Assembly (NCBI GenBank): GCA_026874595.1
Contig: CM049320.1
Span: 2,585,001 to 2,649,000 of the forward strand
DNA: 64,000 nucleotides
Direction: 5' to 3'
Source of the DNA: Sipunculus nudus
Lineage: Eukaryota; Annelida; Sipuncula; Golfingiida; Sipunculidae
Shown here: in pieces, positions 11,828-24,738 of the stretch
Position numbering within the stretch: the stretch's first letter is position 1
How the letters are laid out: the number at the start of each line of letters is the position of its first letter
The notes under the pieces: model-generated
What the model saw: the letters and a program-made list of their open reading frames with translations, nothing else
Database searches by the model: none
Told to the model about the DNA's origin: nothing
Position numbers and translations under genes: made by a program

Positions 11828-11874
<47 letters not shown>
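11828..11874. repeat. (TA)n microsatellite
   Basis: About 23 TA units in Wnt4 intron 1. Shorter TA tracts lie nearby at about 11,520 and 11,710. Confidence 0.95.
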
Positions 11875-11877
<3 letters not shown>

Positions 11878-12659
11878 CATTTATTCATTACAAAGAATAT
11901 ACATCATTTGAATAAGTTAAATAAAAAAACAAAGGAATAAACAATGCAATGTGGAATCACTCGACTGTAGGTTGAGTGATGAAAAAGTCAATGAAAAATA
12001 TATATGGTAAAATTGGTATTGTCGGTTATGCCATCTTTTAAAATTACTAAATCGAGGACGATGCTTCCTATAGCTCCTCTTCACAGATTTCTGGCGACAT
12101 AACTTTGCGACAAAGTTAATTAAATTCAGTCATGTGTACATTAGTTTTATATTGTTCACTTATATAACCAATAAAACCAGTCAAATCATGGGTACCTTTG
12201 TAGGCTAAAACTGATTCTCAAATGGTTTAATTTTTTCAAAGATTATACAGAAAAACAATGATTAATTACACCTTAAATTTCGCCCTCAATTTTAACCTGA
12301 TGGTCAGTGACATCTTATTTGGAAAAATTTAAATAGCAAACCCATCATGCATGTTATACATAAAATGCAAGGTTTTGAAAAACACAGTCCTGTTCGTATT
12401 TACAGTATGTATATATGTAAATTTTTATCTTATACGAACACTTGGAAAATATTACAATTTTATCTAAGTCATAATATCAAGGTGGTACTGTATATACATA
12501 TGTGTTTGGATGTGTGTACGTTTGTTATACGGATGTTTGCTTTCGTTTCGTCTTCATGAATGCAAAGGTATACAGAGGATGATCATTAATATGAGTATAT
12601 ATTAAGTATATTACAGTAATACTAATAACACAGAACAAATGATCTATAATAGAAATAGA

Positions 12660-12860
12660 ATTTGTATAACATCTGTCTGAAAGGTCCCTCAGTAACTCGA
12701 TGGCGTCTATCTGAACAGCGTCCTTTTTAATGGCGCCCATCTGAGCAGCTTCCATTTTAATAGCGTCCTTCTGATACGTGGGCGTCCATTTGAAAACATC
12801 TGATATGGCCCCGTGTATGGACTGCATAGGAGTCATCATGTTTGCAAGGAACATATAACT
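12660..12860 (-). other. short internally repetitive segment with an open frame, unrecognised
   Basis: On the minus strand this stretch has near-repeats of about 33 bp containing GACGCTATTAAAATGGAAGC, GGGCGCCATTAAAAAGGACGC and GACGCCATCGAG. They are read in one open frame as QKDAIKMEAAQ, MGAIKKDAVQI and DAIELLRD, an 11-residue amphipathic pattern. The frame is 109 codons from an ATG at about 12,854. No splice sites or homology were recognised. It may be a decayed element, a small unannotated exon, or chance. Confidence 0.3.
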
Positions 12861-12928
12861 ACCATTTTATAAACATTAATTTGCGTTCTCGAGTGAAATA
12901 ATAAAACGCTACATTGATATTTTTCTTC

Positions 12929-12939
<11 letters not shown>

Positions 12940-12984
<45 letters not shown>
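12940..12984. repeat. (AT)n microsatellite
   Basis: About 22 AT units, preceded by a shorter AT run at 12,929-12,938. It lies in intron 1. Confidence 0.95.
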
Positions 12985-12987
<3 letters not shown>

Positions 12988-15635
12988 CAAGAACTAAAAG
13001 TGAATTGTATGGACTAAAAGTGTAGGCCTATTAACAGGAAAACTTTGAAAATCTTCACTGAATTCCTAATTCTGTTTAAAGATCTTGAACCATGGAGCTT
13101 CAACCATGAATACGCATGTTTTCTATTGGTCAAACCTTTTTTCACCATTCAGATCTCGTTTTCAGTCAAAAAGTCAATTAAGTATTAGCTTAGGAATGTT
13201 TTCAGCTGAAAAGAATTGTTTTGGTAGCAGACACCTCAATCAAGCATCCACTTTAATTAAATAAAACACACATTTCGCCCTCACCAATCTATAAGTATAT
13301 GCATGCTGTTAAGTGCTTTCATGTACATACATGTACATAACTACATGTACATAAATATGCTTCTTCAAAATGCATATCATCCAAATGTAATTTATAATAT
13401 AAACAACAATTTAAATATAATCATATTACTTATTGGTTCAAGATGTGGAGTTTTTATAAAATGCACGTTCTCTTTTTAATGAGTTGACCTTTGATCAGAA
13501 GGAGCTTGGGATTTATACATTCTCTCTGCAGAAGACTGGTACCCGCCTAAAAAAACACCGCCCCACCTGTGTGCCAATCGAAAGCTAACTGGGTGAACTG
13601 GTATTTATCAAGCTTATATTTCTGCGTTCCAGCAAAAGAAACAACCACAGAGCCAATATTTGGGTCACGTGTTCGCTGGTTCTGCCACCATCTGAACAAA
13701 CGTGGGAACCAGCGGGAGGTCCTCAAGAACAATCTATGGAGGTTCACCTGAGCCCAGCTGTATCCTTAGTGCTAACTGCCCCGGGCTATAACCCCGCGGT
13801 AGAGGGGTAAAAAATTTACCCCGTACCACCTACTGTATCTAACCCGTCTCCAGTATCTACCACATGAACTGGGGAAACGCAGTAAGACACAGCGTGCATA
13901 CAATTTTTTGTTTCAACAACTGCTCTTTATATTTCAATAAATGAATGTTTGACGCATGGAAGGTTTCGTCTTCACTCGTGTGTGTACGGTAACAAAGTCA
14001 CTGGGTTCTCGTGCTTTTACGGTACATCAGGTTCTGGATGATATGGAGGTCAAACAAACGTTTTAACACGAGCTTCAGTTTGTGCCTCAAGGCTGAATCC
14101 CACATAAAATATACAGCCATGATGTGATTGGCCGTTACAAGTGTGGTATCATGCTTTAAAATCTGAAACCAATTAAATTAATATATATATATATATTATT
14201 TATTCTTGTTATGTAGTCTTCTTGTTAAAATGTACTTCTGAAAATAGGGTGATAGATTACCAAATAAGGCGATTCTATTTTTGAACCGAAAGTGATGTGT
14301 TTTGCACGAGGATGATGAGTCGAAATTCCTACGCGATTTTTGTATTTTGAGTGATCTTCACGAAAATCGATTTCCTAGAAGAAAATTACTGAAATTAGAC
14401 CATATATATAAGTTACATAACCAACATATGTTACTTTCCAGTTTTGACACCTGTCGTTATAATTGTAGAGGGATTAAATGAAACAAATGCATGCAAATCT
14501 TCGTTACGAAACATTTAAACGAGAATACAGGATTTATATACAGTAATTAAACCTGCCCCTTCCCTTGTTGAAAACTTTGTGAAAATTAGACCCTCCTCTA
14601 GACGCAGTGAAAATAACATCCCTCCGTGTCCAGCATCCTCGTGTGAATCTTCATGTGAGAAGTGCATCCCCCTTATTGTTTAGATGATGAATATCTTTTC
14701 ATGTTGGATTTAGTTATTTTTGGTGCTAACTATGTATAATAACTAACTCCATGTTATAAAACAAATCAGCGTATAAAACCGACATTATATGCATCCCTCA
14801 TATTTTATTTATTAGCAAATGTTAATCTGAAACTTTAATGTGCATAACTACGTTCATACATATTTTAATAAATTTAATAAATATTCATAGAAATATCATT
14901 GAATGGATATAAGGTGATGAATGTAATAATTGCAGCTTATTCTTGCGTAATGGAACGTGTTAAAGTTTAGATGAAAAGAACTTCAGGCTATTATATTGTA
15001 ATAAAAAGTAGCCTTAATTAACAATCGCAATGTCGCATGTATGAATGAGAAAGGTGACAGTGTTAATTGGTTACGGGCTTAATTAGACGCTCTTCAAAGA
15101 GAAACTAATAATAATAAAGTAACGTGTTGGAGTCTGAGAGAATTAAGACGTTTATAGCGTCTGAAACCACCGTGCGTTCCTGGCGAATACATCAGCGTCA
15201 AACGGGGCAATAAAAAGTCCGCTGGGGGATTGGGCGACGTAAATACGTGAGTGGGGCAACAAACCCTAATTACACGGCGTCAGTGGAGCGTTCCGAAATA
15301 AAACGAAGCGTACACGGCCGTAGCTATTGATATGAAAAATATTGTTAGGCGATTGACACGTTGTTTCTTTACGACCGACATGTCAGAGATGTACGAGACC
15401 GCCAAAGGCGATTTGTGTCCGAGAACCCATACATCATCCAGCTATAGCGGCTTCTGTTATAGCCTGCCTCAAGTTCATACTGACGGGCTCTGTTTATGAA
15501 TTCTCTTTTAATAGGAAATTAATAAGGGGGAATTCTGGAGTAGTTTCCAGACACTTCTATAACTGGAAAGGGTTTATTTATATACAAGTACACACGTATG
15601 CATGTTGGTGTTGAAGGGAATATGAGAAAATTAAG

Positions 15636-15665
15636 ATTCCCCCCCCCCCCCAAAAAAAAAAAAAA
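15636..15665. repeat. adjacent C and A homopolymers
   Basis: A run of about 13-14 C is followed directly by about 14 A. Such junctions are error-prone in sequencing and assembly, so the exact lengths should be treated as uncertain. Confidence 0.85.
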
Positions 15666-16263
15666 TTAATATTGTCTTCATTTTTTTACATGAGGTCTGT
15701 TTTTCCTGGAAAAATACCAGGACTGATAATTTTAAGCTTTAGTTTTTCCTAATACTGCATACAGTACCATACGGTGTGCATGCAACCTCAGTCTGCTCAT
15801 AGATGTCATATACACACATTTTAAACCTGTAAACGTTTTATGATGAAATTGTATCGGACTTCCATACTGTGTTCTTGTTTTCCATGACATAAGATCCGCT
15901 TGGCCCGTATTTTCCAAGAATGATGAAATATCTTTCGTTTGAGACAAAGGCTCTTTTCCTCTGCATGGTCAGATTCGGATCACTGACATGTATAATCCAA
16001 ATTAGTATATATGTATGTGAAAAGTGTTCTAAATTTTATATTTTCATGAATACCCATATATATATATAAACCCGATACCACGATGAATATGAATATATAT
16101 TAATATGTATAAACATGCACACAAAACACACACGGACACACACGTGTATAAATATATAAATATGTATAAATTTACACATACACACAGATGCACTTTCAAG
16201 TATTCTCTCTCGTTTCCCCTTACAGATGTAGATGTATAAACCTGCGACTGCATGATGTCACGC

Positions 16264-16345
16264 TATATATATATATATATATATATATATTAGTCTGAAA
16301 AAAACACATACATATAAAGATACACAAGTATGTATATATGTACGC

Positions 16346-16391
<46 letters not shown>
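16264..16391. repeat. two (TA)n tracts
   Basis: TA alternation at 16,264-16,291 and 16,347-16,391 is separated by about 55 bp of AC- and AT-rich sequence. It is simple sequence in Wnt4 intron 1. Confidence 0.94.
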
Positions 16392-16394
<3 letters not shown>

Positions 16395-18319
16395 TTGTTA
16401 TCTCGTTTTATTATATTCGTGTGTACTCCACCAAAGTGATACTCAATGAAGTTCCAATTCTCGACTTATTTTATCAATGCTTCTTTTACGAGGTGCAAAA
16501 TGGCCCAGTTAGCGGCAATAAAACAATACAAGGATTATTCGCTTATATACAAGTAATTAGACCTGGCATGTGACAACATGAGGTCATAACCTCGCCAATA
16601 AAAAAAAAAACAGTAGGGCACCCGACGGAACCGTCTGAAGAAATCCACAGCTGAAATCATTAACACTTAGCAAATGTTGCCTTTCTAAAGACCCGCAATG
16701 TCTTTCGGGAGCACAAAAGTTGACGGAATCATTTACCATTGCGGCAATATATAACGCCCGCTCCCCATATGAAATGGACACGATGAAAGAATGCGGGCGT
16801 GAACACCCAAAAGGACTCAAACTGACGCGTGTCAAGTATCAAGAATAAACAATAATTGTTTATTAAATAGTAATATAAACATCGCAGTGACTGAAAGCTT
16901 AGTTAGCAAGTGTAACATAAAAAAATTGTTACCCCGCCGTGCATGTGGGAAAGATCTATTTGTCGGCGGATTACTAGTCGTTCTGATGGATACACATATT
17001 GTACCGGGGAGACCTACTGTCGACAAATTGAGATTTATAGTGGCTTTAGAAAGAACACATGCAAGTGTGAAAAAAACCGACAATGATTTAATACATCACC
17101 TGAAACGCTTTTCTTATTATATACAGAGCCCTAGTTAATGAATTTACGAGGTTCCTGCACGTAATAAGCTAGGGCGGTATGACTGCTGTCTCTACCGATA
17201 TGCGGCTCCCGATGTGAGCGCACAATGAAATACAGCGTACTCCACTGAGCGCATACCTACGCCAAGACAAAACAACCTCAATATATTCTTTCCCCAATTA
17301 ATTTTTTCCCAGTCATTTAGTACCCTGGCCCATGTCCAATTCCCTTTTCGCAATTTATTCAGTGGGTTTTTAATTCTTACGAACAAACAAACTCACGCGA
17401 AAACAAGTAGGAATAAATACATCACCTACTTGATTTATGGTATAGAGATAACCAATACTGGATCTTTTATGCTTTATAATACAAAAAAAGTATAGGTAAG
17501 AAATATTTTCTTCATATTTTTACTCATATTTTCATGTTTAATTGATTTTTCCTCTAAACATTCTCCAAAGCCAGTCTTGACATGTCATAAGGAAAAACAT
17601 AGCAAAAGAAAACAATGCGGAATTTTGGGTAAGTTTTTCTTTCTTCTACATTTTTATATTAACCTGTCACAGGAAATCCATTGTGTTAATTGCTCGGGTT
17701 AATTTGTAATCCTAGTAAAATTTGATACATATTAACCAAAACATTTAAGAAAAAGGGCCATGGTTTTTATTTTTTTCGGACGAGATCTTATTAGTAGCAA
17801 TTTTTGTTTATCTCTTTGTGCATCTGCCTATATCTGTATGTCTGTTTATCTCTGTTGTTGGTTTTTGTGTTGTTTTTTTTTCGCAATCTCTACCGTCTTT
17901 CTTTTCCTCTATCTCTTTGTCTGTCTTTCTGTCTCTCGCCCTCTTAATGTATGCTTTTTCTCACCACCACCTCTCTCCCATATTTCTCTCTCTCTTTCCC
18001 CCCCCCCCCCCCTCTCTCTCTTCGTGTCAGTGTCAAATTTACAGAAATGGTATGCGAGCCCCATTAAAATCTATTTAGCCCCGGACGGACAGCTGTCGGT
18101 ACACCAAGCCGTACAATGATAGTACTGTATCGGACATCAACATAGGATACCCTACCCACCGTCAGACACGAAAACCCGCTGTGCTGAGACCTACAGCACT
18201 GAGGGAGGTCCGAGAGAGACTGGTATCACGGCATCAGCAACAGCCCTGTGTCTGCTTACGACAGACTAATTACCAGCTTATATAATCCACACAGCCCACC
18301 GGTGTCATGTCGCCAACAG

Positions 18320-18420
18320 GTGAACTTTACGACATTACGTAATGAGACGGTCGTAAATATGTCTGCCGGATGATAACCGGTTTACGACATCATTTATATC
18401 ATCCGATTTACGATATCATT
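18320..18420. promoter_or_regulatory. cluster of four TCGTAAA sites with a bZIP palindrome
   Basis: Four copies of TCGTAAA (or its complement TTTACGA) lie within 88 bp: 18,326-18,332, 18,351-18,357, 18,381-18,387 and 18,407-18,413. TCGTAAA is a core preferred by posterior Hox proteins (Abd-B/HOX13 class). Between the first two is ATTACGTAAT (18,334-18,343), a perfect palindrome of the PAR-bZIP/NFIL3 type. Two of the copies share a longer unit (TTTACGA.ATCATTTA), so local duplication could explain part of the cluster. A homotypic regulatory cluster in Wnt4 intron 1 is possible. Confidence 0.35.
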
Positions 18421-18469
18421 TAAGTACATAGAGCTAATATACCTGGTCATAAATCTGACTTTGTCAGCT

Positions 18470-18472
<3 letters not shown>

Positions 18473-18520
<48 letters not shown>
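18473..18520. repeat. (CT)n microsatellite
   Basis: About 23 CT units, beginning about 55 bp to the right of the TCGTAAA cluster. Confidence 0.96.
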
Positions 18521-18524
<4 letters not shown>

Positions 18525-21464
18525 ACTCACACACCCTTAATTAGGTTAATGAAACATATTGATTAAAAGGTCCTACATGCATGTCAACATGTCATTTTGA
18601 ATATTCCATAATCATTACTCCTTGTGAATTTACGTAGAGACATCCGTTAGCACGTGACATAAGAGAATTCCGTATATTTAGACTTGCAATACAATATATG
18701 CCATGAAATCCTTAAAGCGAGTTAAAATGGCAACAGTTAGATTTAGTCAATTATTTAAATCCATGCACGGAACCTGATAAAAATTTAACGCTGGAATTTG
18801 GTTCAAAGAACGAAGCAAGCACGATCTCATAGTGACCCGTCCTTTTTTTAAAATCCTGTAAACCCTGTTTGTTTAATCACTTCTAAGTCTTATTTAATTA
18901 TTTAAAATAGTTATTCCCTCGGATATTTGAATTTAAGGTGCCCATTCACCTACCTTTAGATAAAAGATTTTGTGTGATTTCTGGCTTCCTCTGTGAATAA
19001 ACGCATGTATAATAACGATTTAATGGAAATTTTGGTTGTGAAAATTTCCTATTACGCCTTCGTGAAGGAGGTATGAACTTGTTTATCAACAACAGGTTTG
19101 TAAACACAGCAATGTTGACTAACGGGAAAATCGCGTAACCTAAGGTGTAGGTTGCATATATGCGGAGGTAGAAAGGTCACTTGTTGCAAAACGCCATTTG
19201 CAAAGTTCTGGCTTATCTGACTTGCTGCCAGATGCCCATGTTGAATTTGTTTTGATTATTTTGGCGGGACCCCACATATTATAAACACATTGGTATAAAC
19301 AAAACAAGCAGCCTATATGTGCGGTGATATCAACGTTTTCTGGCCTATCTTTTTTTATATAAGCTCCAAGGGATTACCTTAAGTATATAAAGGTCTGATA
19401 GGTGATTGGGCCCCTTTAACTTTATCGCTAGTTTTAATCTGCATCTTGACCCAAAAAAATTAAAAAAATAACCAGTATATTGCATAATGGTATATTTCCT
19501 CATCTTTTTTTTTATTATTTATGTTATTTAAATTATCACATATTGTTTATTATATGTCATAATTAATAATATATCATTATCCCTAATAATACAGTTTTTG
19601 TAGCTTTAACGTTAAATTGTATTGCATTATATTGTATCGTATGGCATCGTATTGTCTAGTATTGTATTGTATTATGTTTTATTAATTCCTATATTGCTGG
19701 GTGCATTTGTATTCTGTAAATTTGCACACGCATGTATCAACATATATGAAATAAATATGTGTGACAGGAAGGGGCGGTATATACAGAAGTCCGTTTCTTG
19801 GTGCATTAAATCCGCTGTCACGATAGATAAGTTTCAAACTTTGACGTGAACGTTCTACGCAACTGACGTGTTACGCAGCTATACACGGGAGATATACGAC
19901 TGAACTTCGCCTTGATTGGTTTTGCACGGCGGGCCGCTTATCACAAAGAATACATACCTTCTTCAGGGAAAACGTGATTAACGCGCACTGATGTCACGTG
20001 ACAGGTGATCATCCTGTAATTCTGGGCTATAATAGATGTTTACGATTAGATAAACCACTCATTATTCCGCGACGTCAGTTCTGAATGACCACTTGACATA
20101 CATAGTGATTTGCTTTAATCCTTTGACCACATGTTTCTGTTTAATTCAATCTATGTTTGATGACTGCGTGTCACCTGACCTGCCATCACTTTCCAAAATT
20201 ATCGTCCTAATGACGCCGGGCGTGAAATTGTAAGTGTATAATTAAGATCTGGACATCGATCTTCATGGAATTCAGAGGTCATGCTAACATTCCATACCGT
20301 AAATATGCCACAAGTACCCGCATTAACAATTTCCCTTGGAAGATTAAATATCCACTCGTACATGTATGTTTATATATATTCGAATTGCCTGACAATGATA
20401 TTGTTATTACATAGCATTTATGCATGTATGATTAAACATTTATAGATAATTCATCATAATTTATAATAAAAATAACTATATAATATATATATAATTAGAT
20501 AAGATTTAGTATTTCGTGTATGAAATTATAAATTGAAGGTATCATTTGGAATATATGCATTTTCTATCTTTCTTTCTTTCCTTCTTTCTTCCTTTCTTTC
20601 CTCTTTCTCTCCCTCTCTCTTCCTCTTTCTCTCTATCTCCATATGTGTGGGTCTATCTTCTAGAATATGTATTTGTTTCTTTGTGTGTGAAACTTTGTAA
20701 TTTTATCTGCATTCCATTGCCTCTATGTATGTGACACGGTAACATCATTTATGATTTCGGAAGAATTAATTTTAAGATTTCCGATTCGTCATGGTTTATA
20801 GCCAAGATATCAGATCCATTTTGTTATATATCAAGATTTTCAGCAAAGTCGATAAATTGCAAATTAAAAGAATGGATGTAGGTGATACCAGTCAAAATCA
20901 CCCATTACAGAACGATATAAACGTCTAATAAATATACCTATTCAGAAAATTAAAAATTGATAATTGCTACGGCTAGGCAGGGTGGCGTCGTACAGCATGG
21001 GTTTACCTTTCTCTGCAGACGCCGAGACGTGCTACACAAAAGGTAAATTATACACACGGAGTAAGCAGGTTAATTGGTTTGGCGTCACACACAAGCCATG
21101 ATAACTTGATTGATCGTAATTAATGGTATGTTTGTCTGTATATGTCGCCACGGCACAAAAGAAGAAAGAAAAAAATAGGCCGAGAGTGAGAGAGAAAGGG
21201 AGGGAGAAAGCAATGCATACGTGATACTTGATACGATATGTTCACGTAAACATGCAAGAAAGGCAAGAACCCAGAAAACAATAATTGATACAGACACCTC
21301 GCAAGCTGTATTAAACCGTACCAAACCTTCAAATATGTTATTGTATATTAATATATAAATTGCGTGTGTGCGATTCGATTTATTATGTTGGAAAGAATTA
21401 ATTTGATGATTCGTTTATAGAAAAAAAAAACACATTCATAATTTGATTTTCGTATTTTCTCTCT

Positions 21465-21467
21465 CTC

Positions 21468-21520
<53 letters not shown>

Positions 21521-21610
21521 CATAAACACACACATATATAAATGTACAAGGGGTGATTGGGTTTAAATAAATAAATAAGTATATATATATATATATATAT
21601 ATATATTAGT
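21465..21610. repeat. TA-rich microsatellite cluster
   Basis: TA alternation at about 21,469-21,515 (one interruption) and 21,580-21,606 is separated by ACACAC and AAATAAATAAAT patches. The alternating I/Y peptides encoded here are artefacts. Confidence 0.93.
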
Positions 21611-21822
21611 GTCTGAAAATAAACAAACCTAAAGACACACTCATTTAAATATTTTATGTGTATGTGCGTGCGCGTGTAGTGACTTTTCGTTTTAATCTGA
21701 GTCATTTGTGTGTTTGTATGTACATGTAAAGCACAAACAAACTGTTTACATCTATCAACACTTCTTTTTTAATATATCAAATAAATTTGATTAAATTTGG
21801 TGTCACCCCTCACTGTAACATG

Positions 21823-21823
<1 letters not shown>

Positions 21824-21874
<51 letters not shown>
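21824..21874. repeat. (AT)n microsatellite next to Wnt4 exon 1
   Basis: About 25 AT units lie 45 bp inside intron 1 from the exon 1 donor. Such closeness to a splice donor may affect local structure of the nascent RNA. Confidence 0.95.
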
Positions 21875-21876
<2 letters not shown>

Positions 21877-21918
21877 CTTTCATCTCTTCAATATAAATAA
21901 GCGTGTGTTTCTACTTAC

Positions 21919-21995
21919 AGCCATTTGACGCCCCATGCAGTGCCCGTCAAAAGTTGAAAGACACACAGCCACACGGCGTACGCAGATGTTCTCAT
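21919..21995 (-). CDS. Wnt4: Wnt4 exon 1 (start codon and signal peptide)
   Basis: This 77-nt coding part of exon 1 encodes residues 1-25 plus two bases of residue 26. The ATG at 21,995-21,993 has A at -3. The peptide is MRTSAYAVWLCVFQLLTGTA followed by WGVKWL: a basic start, a hydrophobic core at about residues 5-18 and a small-residue cleavage region near 19-22, as expected of a secretory signal. The following K-W-L-S...SS wording lines up with the N-W-L...SS segment of Wnt4 proteins. The GTAAGT donor at 21,918 leaves CT, which joins the C opening exon 2 to give CTC, so the frame runs directly into the Wnt domain. The exon is short and would be missed by an ORF search. The start is chosen because the signal peptide begins exactly here. 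Confidence 0.9.
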
Positions 21996-22620
21996 CCTCA
22001 GCAACTTTCTCCACAGACGTCGGGTAATGGGCGCAATATTTCTTCTTCCCTCTGATCTTTTATCTTCAAGCTGTTTTTTTTAGCACCAGACTGCTGATAA
22101 AGCCACTGGTTCAGCCTGACAGAGTGAAGCGACAGACGGTACAGAGATTGAGTGTGAGATGACGTACCATTCTAGAGTTAAAACAGCCTGCTCCTTGCTG
22201 CAAGCAGTCATACTTGCGGCTGCATTTGTCTTCGAGTGAAGGATCTCTGAATGTATCACTGTGACCTTTTCTTATAATTGGCCCAAGTGGAGATTTGATA
22301 TCAAAGAGAACATAAATAGATCCGTGGCGCTTGGTGTGAAATAAAAACTACAGTATCCGCTGGTCTCGTATGATTTTGTTCCATGCGTTCACTTTGACAC
22401 TTCACGGCTCCCTCGGGTTCCCCTTGTATCCAACTGAGTCTCAAGAGAACCCGGCTGTGTACCTATCAACCACCTCCGCGTGACTGACAGACAACACGAC
22501 ATGAATATTCATACTTCTGTAATTACCATATGAACAAATCAGAGTTCTGATTGGCTCTTGAGCGTTGGCATCGACCAATCAGGTAAAGACTTCCTGAATA
22601 CACCACCACGTGCTCGACGC
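21996..22620 (-). promoter_or_regulatory. Wnt4 5' UTR and candidate proximal promoter
   Basis: This sequence lies upstream of the Wnt4 start codon on the minus strand. Two CCAAT-type boxes in opposite orientation lie at 22,550-22,554 and 22,575-22,579, about 555-585 bp before the ATG. A weak TATA-like AATTATAAG is read on the minus strand at about 22,271-22,279. A plus-strand TATAAA at 22,723-22,728 could belong to a divergent transcript, but no plus-strand gene follows it. The transcription start cannot be fixed from sequence. Confidence 0.35.
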
Positions 22621-23061
22621 TCACCTGTCAATCTTGGCAGAACTTATGAATCAAGTTCGACTCTGTCATCAGCCGGTTCGCTAGCACTTTAATGGGTAAT
22701 TGAACGATCCAGGCGCCTCCGATATAAAACTTCTATTGTACACAAGGGACTGGTAAATGGCTGTTCTTTGCCTCACAGAACAAAAAGATGGAGTGATGCG
22801 ATGGTGTCTGATAAAACGACGGTAAGCTGGTTTTCTTCAATTTGACATGGCAGCTCCCTGTATGCGGCTTCAGGGGACGCCTCTGTAGAGATACCGACGA
22901 GCGTGACAGGCGCGAGATCCTTTGGTGAAACGGTCGCTGCTATGACAACATGTATTATCAGGTGTGATATCTTAAAGTTTATAATTTATCAGTCAAAAGT
23001 GTTTATATTGAAAGCTCTTAAGGTTATTGTTACGCAAGAAGAACTCATTTAAAGTGTACAG

Positions 23062-23064
<3 letters not shown>

Positions 23065-23141
<77 letters not shown>
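23065..23141. repeat. (CT)n-(TA)n compound microsatellite
   Basis: CT alternation (23,065-23,097) passes into TA alternation (23,099-23,141). The same CT-then-TA arrangement is seen at 7,329-7,438 and 9,951-10,014. Confidence 0.96.
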
Positions 23142-23143
<2 letters not shown>

Positions 23144-24670
23144 ACTGGGTCTAAATTGGCAGTATCATGTTACATAATAGTATAGTATACATTTATGAAA
23201 AAAAGTGTTATGGCAACACAATTAAGGTGATTTTTGTATTTGAATTATGCTTTAAGATTCTCTTATAATTAAACTTACACACAAATACAGGATTCCTTAA
23301 CCGTAGACACTTATCACTTCATTTCGAGGTTAAGTTTATGTCACTTGATTTCCAACGGTCACCATGGGTATACACGGGTTAATATAAATTGACCAAGTAA
23401 ACACGTGTGTGTTGCTCTGTTATCATTTTATTGATTTGACACAAGCTATTGTACAGAGTAAATAACGTATTTCTTTTTTTTTCTGTACCGTTTCCTACAT
23501 GAACATTTTCATCTGTAGAAAGAATTATTATTTTTCATATCGTAAAATTATAAAGTTGTTTTATTTCTGTTATATAAAATAAATACGTAACAGCAAAATA
23601 GTATATGTTCACCGAGTGGGGGGGGGGGGTATATGGATATAGAAAATATGAATATACCAGCAAATAGAAGATTTCAAAATGATAAAAATTTAAGATATTT
23701 AAAAAAAATTGTAATTAAACAATATTATATATAACCAGCTACACAAGTATAAAAATATATTAATAAACTGAGAGCTGCCCCAGAGTTATAATATATACAC
23801 AAAGTAAATGTTTGAATATGTCAAAACAAGTACGTGTCCATGACAAAGAAAGATGTTTTGTTCAACCGAGGTCGAGCTGGGCGTCGTGGGGAGTTTGTCT
23901 GTGTATGGTTTGTCAACACAAACAGTAATTATAGGTCGTGTTTTAATTAACGTTCCACAACGTGCATATAAGTGGTTTAATTTCAACGTATTTTGCTAGT
24001 AACTCGGCCACTTATCATTCCTTTCAGATACAATCTTATATGATTACGCAATAAAAATATGTGATGATATCTACAAAGATAATAGTTTTTTTAGAGTGAA
24101 TGATTTCGTGTGAACAGGAAATTCTTATACGAAGTGATTTAAGAGCAATTGAATGACACCAATGAAATTAAATATAATTATCAGGTTTTCGGCGTTTGAT
24201 TTCAAAAGCGAAGCCTTCTTAGAAGGACACCTTATCGTCAGCTTAATTATTACCGTAAGAAATTATCCTCAACAATACGCGACATTTGATATGGTCTTCA
24301 ATGCTAAATGAAGTCAAAGGTTTAATTATATTTCTTTGGGCGAAGGTATAAGTCGTATTGAACAAATACATTGTTAATCTTATGGTTATTGGACCGCTAT
24401 CCTTATGCGGCGTAATGTATACGGAACCGCCTTTACAAGCGATTTCTTAACTATAACCATATCTCTCTCTCTCTCTCTTTCTCTCTCTCTCATGAACCCA
24501 CGTGCATGCGTTACTTGACTTGCTCATCACATTTCACGTTCCAACCAACATAAAATATAAATAAACAAAAGTGTTACCGTATGCACAATACATTTTTATA
24601 CAAATTATGATTATATAATAATAATTATAAATGCTTAAAAATACCATCGAAAGTAAAACTAAATGAACCA

Positions 24671-24671
<1 letters not shown>

Positions 24672-24737
<66 letters not shown>
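24672..24737. repeat. (TA)n microsatellite
   Basis: About 33 uninterrupted TA units in the intergenic region. Confidence 0.96.

Positions 24738-24738
<1 letters not shown>

Larger units (their letters stand above)
9822..21918 (-). other. Wnt4 intron 1 (about 12.1 kb)
   Basis: This intron runs from the GTAAGT donor at 21,918 to the CCAG acceptor ending at 9,822. It is AT-rich and holds many TA and CT microsatellites. GC-richer islands lie at 10,690-11,060, 13,500-13,860, 15,150-15,500 and 18,120-18,420, and there is a short repetitive segment at 12,660-12,860. No additional exon was recognised on either strand. Open frames are short and without known motifs. Confidence 0.85.

Noticed and set aside
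11954-11980. Small hairpin ATCACTC...GAGTGAT
   Set aside because: It is too short for a microRNA precursor and has no extended pairing in the flanks.
13547-13751. Overlapping 60- and 66-codon frames on both strands in a GC-richer patch
   Set aside because: Neither has a known motif, paired splice sites or codon pattern. It is more likely non-coding sequence.
13804-13822. Short hairpin GGGGTAAA/TTTACCCC
   Set aside because: An 8-bp stem is common by chance in this length of DNA and nothing around it suggests a function.
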